Shown piece by piece: positions 1 through 8,300 of a DNA stretch of 10,950 nucleotides (position 1 is its first letter; each line of letters starts with the position of its first letter). The notes below the pieces were generated by a model that saw only the letters and a list, made by a program, of their open reading frames with translations, was not told where the DNA came from and made no database searches. The stretch comes from Spirochaetes bacterium GWF1_49_6 (GTDB lineage: Bacteria > Spirochaetota > Brevinematia > Brevinematales > GWF1-51-8), in contig MIBD01000139.1 of the NCBI GenBank assembly GCA_001829395.1, positions 268 to 11,217 on the forward strand, read 5' to 3'. A program made the translations under genes and the position numbers.

Positions 1-10
1 ATGCGTATCG

Positions 11-36
11 GTCTGCCCCTATGGAAAGGGGCAGAC
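11..36 (-). terminator. Stable hairpin after the radical SAM gene
   Basis: A perfect 10-bp inverted repeat (GTCTGCCCCT at 11-20, AGGGGCAGAC at 27-36, 6-nt loop) lies 12 nt past the stop of the minus-strand radical SAM gene. No U-tract follows on the minus strand, and on the plus strand a run of five T begins only 9 nt after the stem. It is therefore an atypical terminator or a 3'-end stabilising hairpin. It could also serve a plus-strand gene lying outside the window. Confidence 0.5.
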
Positions 37-48
37 ATCTACAAATTT

Positions 49-2040
49 TTAGGAATCCGCCGATACCGTTATCGCCGATTGATTATCGAGGATCGCTATC
101 AGGATATTGATCTGGTCCTCGATACTCTGGTAAGCGTCCTGGAAATACTCCCTGACCAGCTTACTGCTCTTATAATAACTTTTCCTGATTTTATCGATCT
201 TTGCGATCATCGAAGGTTTAATCTTCTCGAGATTATTCTTTAAGTCGCGCAGGTCCAAACTCTGGGCTTTTTCCCGAACCAGTACGACAAAGTCGTTCAG
301 GTAAATTTTGACGTTAGCGGAAAATGCGTCGAGAGAATGTTCGAGCTTCGCGTCTGTATTCTTGCTGAGCTTGATAATGTTTTTACGTATTTTCGCCATC
401 ATGTCTTTATGGAAAATAACCAGCTTGATCACAGGTTTTTCCAAATGAGCGTCGCTCATGTGATCCAGACGGTTTTCCAGCGTAAACAATCTTTCTTCCA
501 GATAGAGTTTGAACTTATCCGATTTCACGATTTCGTTGGTGATCTTAAAAAGATGATACCCCATGACGGCTTTCGATACCGCGAGAACGAAGAGCGACAT
601 TTTGCCGAACAACGAATGAATCATGTACTTCAGGTATTCGAACCCGTAGGAAGAGAAGAGTTGGCGGAAAAACGAGGAAAACAATCCTTTGATGTTATGG
701 AGAATAACTCCGGGAGCCACTTTTGCGGCCGGCCGCGAATAATTCCCCATATTCTTCATCATCGTATTACAGCGCTCGAAATAATTCTTCGGCGTATAAA
801 TCGTCCTGATAACCCGTTTATATCCCTCGAGCAGCGTATCCTGATCCATGACGGGGACAAAGTTCAGCTTGAGGTCGTGGGTGTTGTTGCCGGAGGATTC
901 GTTCACGATACGTCCTTCCGCCTCGAGACGTTTATACAGCTGCGTTTTAGGGAGCGCGGTCAGTAATCCTACCATCGCCATCGGTATCCCGGCCTGCTGG
1001 ATAAAATCGATCTGCCTGTCGAATATGTCATCGGGATCGTCGTCGAAACCGAGGATAAATCCGCCGGTGACTTCGATGCCCGCTTTTTGTATCTTGAGTA
1101 CATTGGTCATCAGGTCGGATTTTGTATTCTGCGCTTTCTGCATACTGAGCAGGGATTTTTCGACCGGCGTCTCGAGGCCTAAGAACACCATGCTGAACCC
1201 GGATTTTACCATCAGGTCGAGTAATTCCTGATCGTCCGCGAGGTTGACGCTCGCCTCGGTGTTAAACTCGAACGGATATCCCCGTTCCTCCTGGAACTTG
1301 ATCACTTCCGGGAGAAGTTTCTTTACTTGACGTTTATTCCCGATAAAATTGTCGTCTACAATGAAGACCACGCCCCTGAATCCGGTTTTGTAGATAACAT
1401 CCAGTTCGTTGACGAACTGGGCGGGTTCTTTCACACGGGGGATGCGCCCGAATAATTCGATAATATCGCAGAATTCACAGTTGAACGGGCAACCGCGTGA
1501 GTACTGGAGCATCATCGTGGAGTACTTGTTAATATCCACGATGTCATAACGCGGCGGGGGTATAAGGGAAATATCGGGCTTGATGTCCGAGGTATAGATT
1601 CTCTTAGCGGTACCGTTCTCATAATCCTCGATAAACCTCGGTAACGTGAGTTCCGCCTCGTTGAGGATGAGGTAATCCACCCCGGTCATCAGATGGGGGG
1701 ATGTAGTGGGATAAGGCCCGCCAACCGCCACCTTTTTACCTAAGCGGTTGCAGAGCGCGACCACTTCATGGAACGATTCTTTTTGTATAATCATCGCGGA
1801 TATAAAAACGATATCCGAATCAAGGATATCCTTTTCTTTCAGCGGAGCTATATTCATGTCGATTAGTTTAACCTTATAGTTTGCGGGCAGTAACGCCGCG
1901 ATGGTCATTAACCCCAGGGGCGGAAAAGCCGCCTTCTTCCCGACAAATGAAAGAGCGTGCTTGAAGCTCCAAAATGTCACCGGAGACGCGGGATACACCA
2001 TTAATACCTTAATTTCAGCCTTAGTGTTTTTTTCTACCAT
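49..2040 (-). CDS. B12-binding-fold radical SAM protein, DUF4070/HpnP-like, with extra C-terminal helical region
   Basis: A 663-residue radical SAM enzyme. Residues about 10-150 look like a cobalamin-binding Rossmann domain (GGPYP at 107-111). I do not see the DxHxxG cobalt-ligand motif, which many members lack. The radical SAM core follows, with the iron-sulfur motif RGCPFNCEFC (Cys184, Cys188, Cys191), a GLE segment at 288-290 and a GGFILGFD strand at 326-333. Residues about 360-500 match the DUF4070 region found in the hopanoid C-2 methylase HpnP and many uncharacterised relatives. Residues about 500-663 are a Lys- and Leu-rich predicted helical extension beyond the usual family length of roughly 500. 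The start has GGAGG at 2046-2050, 5 nt upstream. The substrate is unknown; lipid modification is an inference from HpnP kinship and the neighbouring lipid genes. The family call is firm, the reaction is not. Confidence 0.9.
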   Translation of the reverse strand: MVEKNTKAEIKVLMVYPASPVTFWSFKHALSFVGKKAAFPPLGLMTIAALLPANYKVKLIDMNIAPLKEKDILDSDIVFISAMIIQKESFHEVVALCNRLGKKVAVGGPYPTTSPHLMTGVDYLILNEAELTLPRFIEDYENGTAKRIYTSDIKPDISLIPPPRYDIVDINKYSTMMLQYSRGCPFNCEFCDIIELFGRIPRVKEPAQFVNELDVIYKTGFRGVVFIVDDNFIGNKRQVKKLLPEVIKFQEERGYPFEFNTEASVNLADDQELLDLMVKSGFSMVFLGLETPVEKSLLSMQKAQNTKSDLMTNVLKIQKAGIEVTGGFILGFDDDPDDIFDRQIDFIQQAGIPMAMVGLLTALPKTQLYKRLEAEGRIVNESSGNNTHDLKLNFVPVMDQDTLLEGYKRVIRTIYTPKNYFERCNTMMKNMGNYSRPAAKVAPGVILHNIKGLFSSFFRQLFSSYGFEYLKYMIHSLFGKMSLFVLAVSKAVMGYHLFKITNEIVKSDKFKLYLEERLFTLENRLDHMSDAHLEKPVIKLVIFHKDMMAKIRKNIIKLSKNTDAKLEHSLDAFSANVKIYLNDFVVLVREKAQSLDLRDLKNNLEKIKPSMIAKIDKIRKSYYKSSKLVREYFQDAYQSIEDQINILIAILDNQSAITVSADS

Positions 2041-2095
2041 AATTTCCTCCGTAATTTTTTAAGTAAAAGTTAAAAAATATTTTTACCTGTTTAAT

Positions 2096-2124
2096 AATAT
2101 AATCCCTAACATATATAATGTCAA
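2096..2124 (-). promoter_or_regulatory. Sigma70-type promoter of the radical SAM gene
   Basis: On the minus strand, a consensus -35 TTGACA (2119-2124) and a -10 TATATT (2096-2101) are separated by exactly 17 nt. Transcription would start near 2089, leaving a leader of about 50 nt. This suggests the gene is transcribed independently of the lipid-kinase operon upstream of it. Confidence 0.7.
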
Positions 2125-2317
2125 TTGAATTACGATGTTATAGAGAGGTGTTTACTTATAATTACTTTGAGACTCGTAGCTTGGACTGGAAAATATATTT
2201 TCCCGATTCGGGTAAAAATAACAGGCGGTAGGTTTAGATAGTTTTAGAGAAATAATGTACTTATGGATAAAGATTTACCCGCGGACTATCCCCTCTGCGG
2301 GGAAACCCGGTCTCCAG

Positions 2318-3259
2318 TCACACCTTGAAGAAATGCTTGCCCTTGGGATTATAGATAATCTTGATTGCGGCGGGCATTACCTGAATATCGAATTTTTTAT
2401 TAAAGTAAAGTTCCCCGTCGAGATGAGACGGCACTTCCTGGTTGAACTCGTAGGAAATTTTAGCCGTCTGGATATATTTTACATACGGCGCGTCTAGATG
2501 GGTCTGTTTCTGTACCCGTGAAAGCGCGCCCAGACGCCCGAAGATGCCGAGCTTGCGTATCATGCAGATATCCATCAGCCCGTCGTTAGCTAACGAGCGG
2601 GGCGTCAGGTACATGCTTCCCGCCATACGACGTCCCATCCCGATACTGTTCAGGAATATGGAACGGGTCTCGTTATTCCCGTCGTAAGTAATATCCGCGA
2701 TTTTCTCACGGTAGAATAGGAGGGTCTTGACGATATGCCAGATATATTTCTTCTTACCGCCTTTTTTTACCTCGGCGGTTTCGCTGGGCGGCTTACGGTG
2801 CTCGTGACGGTAGTTTTCCGCCGCGACCTGCGCGTCCATCCCCAGCCCCATCCCGTTGATGAAATAATGTCCGTTACAGTTCCCCGCATCCATCATAATG
2901 GTATTCTCTTCGAAGTAGGAATCCCAATCTTCGGGCGTGAAATGATCCGAGAAGCCGAGGATTTGGATAAAATCGTTGCCGGTGCCGGCGGAAATGGGGC
3001 CGAATATAACATCGGGATGCCCGATCAGCGCCTGCGCCACCTCGCTGAACGTGCCGTCGCCGCCCATCGCGAGGATATGCTTATGTCCCTTTTTAATGAA
3101 GTCGGCGGCTATCTCGGCAGCGTGGCCCTTCTTCTCGGTGTATATGATTTTAGACGGGATACTATGCTTTTCGAGCATTGTTTTCAGGAAGGGTATCTGG
3201 CTTTCAGAAAATCCGTTTCCCGCGATGGGGTTGACGATACATATCCGTTCTTTTTTCAT
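2318..3259 (-). CDS. Diacylglycerol/sphingosine kinase-family lipid kinase (DagK/YegS type)
   Basis: A 313-residue cytosolic or membrane-associated lipid kinase that would phosphorylate diacylglycerol or a related lipid using ATP. The N-terminal DAGK catalytic domain shows the opening strand ICIVNPIAGNG (6-16), the nucleotide-binding GGDGT (66-70) and GTGND (92-96). The C-terminal beta domain carries the NGMGLGMDA segment (135-143), NDG (225-227) and DGE (281-283), as in the DagB/YegS family. The length is normal. It starts 18 nt after the plsC-like gene ends, with a purine-rich AAGAAGAG ahead of the ATG, so the two are almost certainly one operon. Together they could recycle diacylglycerol to phosphatidic acid and acylate lysophosphatidate. 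The family also contains ceramide, sphingosine and undecaprenol-related kinases, so the exact substrate is not settled. Confidence 0.9.
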   Translation of the reverse strand: MKKERICIVNPIAGNGFSESQIPFLKTMLEKHSIPSKIIYTEKKGHAAEIAADFIKKGHKHILAMGGDGTFSEVAQALIGHPDVIFGPISAGTGNDFIQILGFSDHFTPEDWDSYFEENTIMMDAGNCNGHYFINGMGLGMDAQVAAENYRHEHRKPPSETAEVKKGGKKKYIWHIVKTLLFYREKIADITYDGNNETRSIFLNSIGMGRRMAGSMYLTPRSLANDGLMDICMIRKLGIFGRLGALSRVQKQTHLDAPYVKYIQTAKISYEFNQEVPSHLDGELYFNKKFDIQVMPAAIKIIYNPKGKHFFKV

Positions 3260-3277
3260 AGGTTTGCCGCTCTTCTT

Positions 3278-4003
3278 TTATACTTTGTACTCCGATTCTA
3301 TAATACTTTTTACCAGTGATATAATTTCGTTATCGGTCTTCTCCCTCAACGCCGCATTCGATAGGGGCGGATGGATAATTGCCTCAAGGGGCAGAGTCGT
3401 AGCGATATAGAAACGATACTTCGGCTTGAAGCTGAAAAACCCGTTCAGCGTAACGGGGACTACGTCCAGCCCGCAGTTCCGCAGGAGATAAATAAAGCCG
3501 CGTTTGAACGATCCGATACGACCGTCGAGAGAACGGCTGCCCTCGGGAAATACGCCGATAGCCGACGATTCATTCCCGCGTTCCAACGCCATAGCGAGGG
3601 TATCGTGGATACTCTTCACGCTGTTCATATTCAGCGGGATATATCCTGTGCTGAGGAGCATCCGGCCGAAAATGGGGATTTTTACCAGCTTCTCGCGGCC
3701 GATCCATTTTATGCCCGGTATGATCAGCATCATCCCGGGGATATCGAAAAAGCTCGAATGATTGATCAGGAAGATGCAGCCTTTCCCTTTCTCCAGATTT
3801 TCCCTTCCCCTGACGGTAACGAACATGCCGGTAATAAAAAATAGGGAAAACGCCCACATACGGAATACGACGTTCACCGCGCCGGTCATCTTGAAAAGCG
3901 CGAATAGAAGCGCGAGCAGGCAGAAAATCAGGGTAAGAACGTAACCGACGGTGTAGGTAAACAGGGTCGCGATAACGTTTTTTATAAAGAAGAGAACTTT
4001 CAT
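3278..4003 (-). CDS. plsC: 1-acyl-sn-glycerol-3-phosphate acyltransferase family protein (PlsC-like)
   Basis: A 241-residue membrane acyltransferase of the LPLAT/PlsC family, which transfers a fatty acyl group to lysophosphatidate to make phosphatidate. An N-terminal hydrophobic region (about residues 5-62, probably two membrane helices) precedes the catalytic domain. The active-site motif NHSSFFD is at 81-87 (His82, Asp87), with IGREKL at 101-106, the phosphate-binding motif FPEGSRS at 152-158, KRGF at 167-170 and VVPV at 181-184. The length is typical for bacterial PlsC. The start at 4003 has AAAGGA about 8 nt upstream. It is the first gene of a two-gene operon with the lipid kinase. The family also includes acyltransferases acting on other lysolipids, so the gene symbol is a best guess. 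Confidence 0.88.
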   Translation of the reverse strand: MKVLFFIKNVIATLFTYTVGYVLTLIFCLLALLFALFKMTGAVNVVFRMWAFSLFFITGMFVTVRGRENLEKGKGCIFLINHSSFFDIPGMMLIIPGIKWIGREKLVKIPIFGRMLLSTGYIPLNMNSVKSIHDTLAMALERGNESSAIGVFPEGSRSLDGRIGSFKRGFIYLLRNCGLDVVPVTLNGFFSFKPKYRFYIATTLPLEAIIHPPLSNAALREKTDNEIISLVKSIIESEYKV

Positions 4004-4052
4004 TTAGAATCCTTTAAATCCGGCGGTTAGAAAATTACTTAGTTGATGAATA

Positions 4053-4081
4053 ATCTTAGATTGTTACCATAAAAATAGCAA
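4053..4081 (-). promoter_or_regulatory. Candidate promoter of the plsC-lipid kinase operon
   Basis: On the minus strand, TTGCTA (4076-4081) and TAAGAT (4053-4058) are spaced by 17 nt and match 4 of 6 and 5 of 6 sigma70 consensus positions. Initiation would fall about 40 nt before the plsC start codon. The region is AT-rich, so a chance match is possible. Confidence 0.45.
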
Positions 4082-4168
4082 GCGGTATTTTCTACTGAAT
4101 CCTTCGGCGGGCGGGCGAAAAAATCGAACACTCTACGATTGCAGTTCAGGCAGAAGCCGTATTTATTA

Positions 4169-4609
4169 TCAGCGCTTCCGTTTCTTCAGAATATCGCGCC
4201 GCGCGAACTCCTCGTGAGAGTAGGATTCGATCTTCGCGCCGACTTTCATATAATAATCGGCCACTTTCCCGTAGTAGTCCGCCATACTCATGTAGAGTTT
4301 ACCGATCACGTCCTCCGCGCTGCCGAGCTTCTCGAGGCAGTTATTCAGGTCCGGCTCGTTTAGGGTATCGATGAAAACACTATCCTTCAGCCGATTGTGC
4401 AGTTCTTTCACGGCAACGGTGTTGAAGGCGGGAGCCTGAAGCTCCTTCATAAACGCGCGGATATGGAGAGCCCTCGCGCTGGCTTGTTTGACCATGAACT
4501 CGAACACGTCGCGGACGGACGCGAAACGGGAGATCCCGCCCAGTTTTTTATAGAGAACCGCTAAATCTTCCTCAAGCTCTATCATAACATCGAATATCTT
4601 TTCTTCCAT
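4169..4609 (-). CDS. Small all-helical protein, possibly ferritin/rubrerythrin-like
   Basis: A 146-residue hypothetical protein. I chose the ATG at 4607-4609 over one 24 nt upstream (4631-4633) because GGGAGG (4615-4620) sits 5 nt before it, and because the best promoter would start transcription at about the upstream ATG. The sequence is almost entirely predicted helix: MEEKIFDVMIELEEDLAVLY at 1-20, a second helix ending SARALHIRAFMKEL (44-57), and a third around SAEDVIGKLYMSMADYYGKV (97-116). Spacing and aromatic pattern recall rubrerythrin-like four-helix bundles, but the ExxH metal-ligand pair expected in helix 2 is not there (His49 has Ala at the Glu position). Metal binding is therefore doubtful. 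There is no signal peptide and the tail is basic (KKRKR). It stands alone, 165 nt upstream of plsC on the same strand. Function unknown; the fold suggestion is weak. Confidence 0.75.
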   Translation of the reverse strand: MEEKIFDVMIELEEDLAVLYKKLGGISRFASVRDVFEFMVKQASARALHIRAFMKELQAPAFNTVAVKELHNRLKDSVFIDTLNEPDLNNCLEKLGSAEDVIGKLYMSMADYYGKVADYYMKVGAKIESYSHEEFARRDILKKRKR

Positions 4610-4614
4610 ACCGT

Positions 4615-4620
4615 CCTCCC
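4615..4620 (-). promoter_or_regulatory. Shine-Dalgarno site fixing the start of the small helical protein
   Basis: GGGAGG on the minus strand lies 5 nt before the ATG at 4607-4609. It lies downstream of the alternative ATG at 4631-4633, so it can serve only the inner start. Confidence 0.75.
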
Positions 4621-4636
4621 AGTTTTCTATCATATA

Positions 4637-4664
4637 ATTATAATGTGAACAATATTTCCCGCAA
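4637..4664 (-). promoter_or_regulatory. Candidate promoter of the small helical protein gene
   Basis: The minus strand carries a perfect -10 TATAAT (4637-4642) with TTGCGG (4659-4664) 16 nt upstream. The start point would be about 4630, at or inside the upstream in-frame ATG. This supports the inner start at 4609 and gives a leader of about 20 nt. Confidence 0.55.
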
Positions 4665-4793
4665 GAGATAAATTAATCATATTTCTATGGAAGCAGGTTC
4701 GTGTTTACTTATGAGCGCTTATAATAATCCTCTTTTCATCATTAGGGTACTAAGGAATAGAGGGCAAGCCTCCGCACTCCGCGCGAAGATAAA

Positions 4794-5194
4794 GAAGTGC
4801 CCATTGGGCGTGAATTATAGATGTTAATAGTTTTTACGTCAGTCTCCGTCAGGGGGGCGCCCGAATAGAAAACAACCTACAGTCAGACCGAGCTTGTCGA
4901 GGTTTATAAGATTCGCCCCTTTATCCGTGTATAGTACGCCTGATTCGCGAAATCCCGTAGAATTGGGTAAACAGATTGTATCCGATTTATCACGGATTCG
5001 CGCGGATGGAACGGATTCCCATGATGCTCCCGAAATAGATAGGCTGGCTGTGCTAAAATAATATAAAATTATTCCTCCCTTCGTTGCTAGATATGTATAG
5101 AATAACCGGCGGATATATAAGGGCAGTTCTAAAAACTCTGATTATTCTAACAAATCAAAGTATAATTGATTATAAAACGCCCAATGGTCACTTC
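4794..5194. mobile_element. Putative 401-bp non-coding element with 18-bp terminal inverted repeats
   Basis: The left end GAAGTGCCCATTGGGCGT (4794-4811) is the reverse complement of the right end ACGCCCAATGGTCACTTC (5177-5194) at 17 of 18 positions. The interior has no open reading frame of note. This fits a miniature inverted-repeat element or a decayed insertion sequence. No clean target duplication is visible: TAAA abuts the left end (4790-4793), and on the right TAAA (5196-5199) is offset by one base. A further copy of the outer 11 bases (GAAGTGACCAT) lies at 5210-5220. A pair of regulator sites facing each other is an alternative reading. Confidence 0.4.
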
Positions 5195-5220
5195 CTAAAC
5201 TAGTACTTAGAAGTGACCAT
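5184..5220. repeat. 37-bp interrupted palindrome upstream of the lipoprotein promoter
   Basis: The arms ATGGTCACTT (5184-5193) and AAGTGACCAT (5211-5220) are perfect complements. The 17-nt centre continues the symmetry in part, with CTAA (5195-5198) opposite TTAG (5207-5210) around ACTAGT (5199-5204). It ends 9 nt before the -35 box at 5230, a position suited to an activator or repressor site. No T-run follows on either strand, so a terminator is unlikely. The left arm overlaps the right end of the putative inverted-repeat element. Confidence 0.6.
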
Positions 5221-5229
5221 AAATAAGAT

Positions 5230-5257
5230 TTGACTTAAAAACTGGAAAACTTATAAC
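5230..5257 (+). promoter_or_regulatory. Candidate promoter of the clostripain-type lipoprotein gene
   Basis: TTGACT (5230-5235) and TATAAC (5252-5257) are 16 nt apart, each differing from the sigma70 consensus by one base. The leader would be about 130 nt. A second TATAAT at 5304-5309 has no good -35 partner. Confidence 0.5.
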
Positions 5258-5383
5258 AAAATAAATAAAATAATATTTCATATTTTTTTAAAAAATTCGG
5301 TATTATAATTGAATATTATTTTGTTTCAGGTTACAATAGACATCGTTTTTTTACGAAATTTCCTAAGAAAATTAAATTTATTT

Positions 5384-5389
5384 AAGGAG
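5384..5389 (+). promoter_or_regulatory. Shine-Dalgarno site fixing the lipoprotein start
   Basis: AAGGAG lies 6 nt before the ATG at 5396, immediately ahead of a classic lipoprotein signal peptide. The in-frame ATG at 5309 has no such site, and the 29 residues it would add would bury the signal peptide. Confidence 0.85.
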
Positions 5390-5395
5390 TATTGT

Positions 5396-8300
5396 ATGCG
5401 AGGACGTTTATCGGGAAAAGTTTTTAGTCTCATTTTCTTTTTTGCAATGGTGGGGTGTACTACCGATCCGGTGATAAACCCCAAACCCCCAACGGTGACG
5501 GGAGATACTGCTCCCCCCGTGGTCAAAATTACCAATCCTACGAATGCTGAAGTTGTAGGAAAATCGTTTACGGTTTACGGGACGGCGAACGACCCGTCCG
5601 AAATCGATACGGTTTATGTCTTAGTCGGCGGAACTGTTACCAATTCCACGACGAACATCCTGAATACCTCCAACTGGAGTATTCCGGTGACCGTGACCTC
5701 CGAGGGAAATATCGTCCTCGCGGCATGGGCAAAGGATAAGAAGGGGAATAAAAGCGCCCCTGTTTCCATCACTGTAAATAGCGACTGGGGCACGCCTTCA
5801 GTCGTGCTTGTTTCGCCCCTCAACGGGATACTTACCAATGTGACGTCTATCGACGTATCGGGTACTGCAAGCGTCTATGTCGATTATAACATTACCAGCG
5901 TATTGGTTAAAGTTAACTCCGATCCTTATACTCCTGCTGTAGGAACTACGGCGTGGACTGCCAGCGGTGTCACGTTAATCAGCGGGACTAACACCATTCA
6001 GGCATGCGTGATCGCCGATAGTAATAAAACCAATTACAGCGCGGTCATTAAAGTGGTGGTCGATACTGACGGGCCTGTGACTGTGATCTCCAGCCCGACT
6101 AACAACCAGCCGACCGGAAAGACTTTCGTGGTATACGGTACGGCGGATGATCTTTCCGCGCTCGATTCGGTATATCTTTATGTTACCGGACAGCCTACCA
6201 ACGTAGTTTCTTCGTTCTATAGCGTGAATCATTGGAGCAACGCGGTTGTCCTGACCTCCGAGGGTAATAATACTATTAACGCGTTTAGTAAGGATAAATG
6301 GGGCAATATCGGTTCGCCGGTAGCGGTTACGGTATTCGCTGATTGGAGCTTCCCTGCGGTATCCATTCTTTACCCCGGCACCGGATTAGCGACCAATGTA
6401 CTTTCGATCAAAGTATCCGGCAGCGCGAGTATTCACCCTGATTTCAATATCGCCAGTGTCGCGGTGAAGGTGAACGGAAGCGGATATATCGCATGTACCG
6501 GAACGACTTCATGGTCGAATTTAACGGTACCCTTGAATAACGGCAGTAACAATATTATGGCCCGCGCCATTTCCGATAATAATAAAACCAATTTCAGCGC
6601 GGCTGTAATAGTCAATGTCGATAAAACTCCTCCCGTGGTTACTGTGACCACTAAGCAGGATTTGAACGAAACAGGTTTGAAGAAATTCACCATCAGGGGA
6701 ACTATCTCCGACGCCAGCGGCGGCGCGATGACGACCTACCTGAGCCTCGACGGCGCGGCTTATATGAATGCGTCGATGGTCACCACTACATGGAGCAAGA
6801 ATTACACCAACGTATCCGGGTCGCACACTGTTTTCTATTATGGTGTGGATAAATGGGGCAATGTCAGCGTAACAAACTCCACCACAGTAGATGTCGCCAA
6901 GTTCAAATGGAATATCATGGTTTACTTAGACGGCGATAATAACCTCGAACCCTATGCGTTAGTCGATTTTAACGAGATGGAAGCATGGTCGGGTATAACG
7001 AATTATCAGGCGAACATTATCGTGCTGATCGACCGTATTACCGGGTATTCGACCGCGGACGGTAACTGGGTCGGAACACGCCTCTACCGCATCACCCGCG
7101 ATCCCGCAGGATTAAATACGACATTCATATCGACACGTCTTGCCGGGATGGGATTAATCGCCACCGGCGATACCGATGAACTGAATATGGGAAACGGTGC
7201 GGTTCTTGCGCAGTTTGTAGACTTTGTGAATAACTCCTATGAGGCCGATCAATCTTTCATCATCTTCTGGGATCACGGCGACGGATGGAGAAAGCCTGAA
7301 GCCCCTTCGGCGCCTATCGCGGTTTCCGGAAGTTTGAAGAAAGGAATAATTCCTAAATTTACAGTTTGGCCGAATTTGTCTTCAAAGAATAAAATAAATA
7401 TTCCCGATACAAAGGGGGTTGCCTATGACGAATCCTCTGCCAACGATTATTTATTAAATGCCGAAGTGAGGGTAGCGTTGACCGGGAAGGGTATCGACGT
7501 TATCGGTTACGACGCCTGTCTGATGGGAATGATGGAAGCGGTATATGAGTTAAAGGATGTCGCGGATATTATGATCGGTTCTCCCGACCTCGAACCCGGG
7601 AACGGCTGGCAGTATAACGACTGGCTCACTCGTTTCTCCACTTCTTATGATGCGACTAATCTTTATAAAAGCGTGATTCTCTCCTACTCGAACCAGTATG
7701 CCGCGACTGCGACTACGACGCTGGCCGCTTACGATCTATCGAAGGTGAACGCTTTATTCTCCGCGCTTGATACCTATACCGGACAGCTTCTCGCGGATAC
7801 AAATACGTGGGTCAATCCCGGACGAACTAATTACGCGGGGAATATTCAGAGCCAGATTGAATTCTCTATCGAGCATTATGGTCTTTATGCAAGTGGTAAC
7901 GGAATTAATACCGATCTATGGGAACTCGCGGATAAACTCCCAAAAGCCGGTTCGGCAGCTTTAAAAACGGCGATTCAGGATGCGGTTTTAATGGAATGGC
8001 ATAACGCTACAGGAACGGTCATGACGGGAAATCCCTATAGTCACGGTTTATCATTGTACTTCGGAGATTTTGTTGGCCAATCCGCTCCTATAGGAATGAC
8101 AACTCACATGTTCAACGGTTATTATTTGATCGGGACAAACGGTAACTTCCATGCGACATCTTTATGGAATGAGTATCTCAAAAAACATGACGCAATACCG
8201 CCTTATACATGGAAAGGTCCGGGTTCTTATATATATAACCAAACTAAGAATGTTTTGCAGATTTATGTGACCAATGCGGGGACTATAAATTCTTCACTTG

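Larger units (their letters stand above)
4610..5395. other. Long non-coding stretch between divergent genes
   Basis: A 786-nt stretch with no credible gene on either strand. Besides the promoters listed separately, it holds an imperfect 16-bp palindrome at 4709-4724 (TTATGAGCGCTTATAA), an 8-bp palindrome GGGCGCCC at 4855-4862, the motif CCGAGCTTGTCGAGG at 4888-4902 that resembles dispersed repeats known from many bacterial genomes, and the near-repeats ACGGATT/CGGATGG/ACGGATT at 4992-5017. The inverted-repeat element and the large palindrome are described in their own entries. From about 5221 to 5390 the sequence is very AT-rich, as expected of a promoter region. I see no tRNA, riboswitch or CRISPR here. 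Confidence 0.7.

Noticed and set aside
337..966. Long plus-strand open frame opposite the radical SAM gene
   Set aside because: It lies wholly antisense to a well-supported gene and has no recognisable motif; its composition is that of a reverse-strand shadow.
2198..2217. Small hairpin TTTT-CCCG/CGGG-AAAA between the lipid kinase and radical SAM genes
   Set aside because: There are only four GC pairs with a 3-nt loop and a bulge, and no T-run on either side; too weak to call a terminator.
4023..4163. Minus-strand open stretch with a zinc-ribbon-like FCLNCN segment just after the small helical protein
   Set aside because: It has no ATG and no ribosome-binding site, and a stop codon closes it just upstream, within the end of the previous gene. 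A frameshifted tail is possible, but the upstream protein ends naturally.
4709..4724. Imperfect 16-bp palindrome TTATGAGCGCTTATAA
   Set aside because: It has one mismatched pair and lies about 100 nt from any start codon; short AT-rich palindromes like this arise by chance.
5309..5395. 29-codon in-frame N-terminal extension of the lipoprotein
   Set aside because: It lacks a ribosome-binding site, overlaps a TATAAT word, and would hide the lipoprotein signal peptide; the ATG at 5396 has a strong site.
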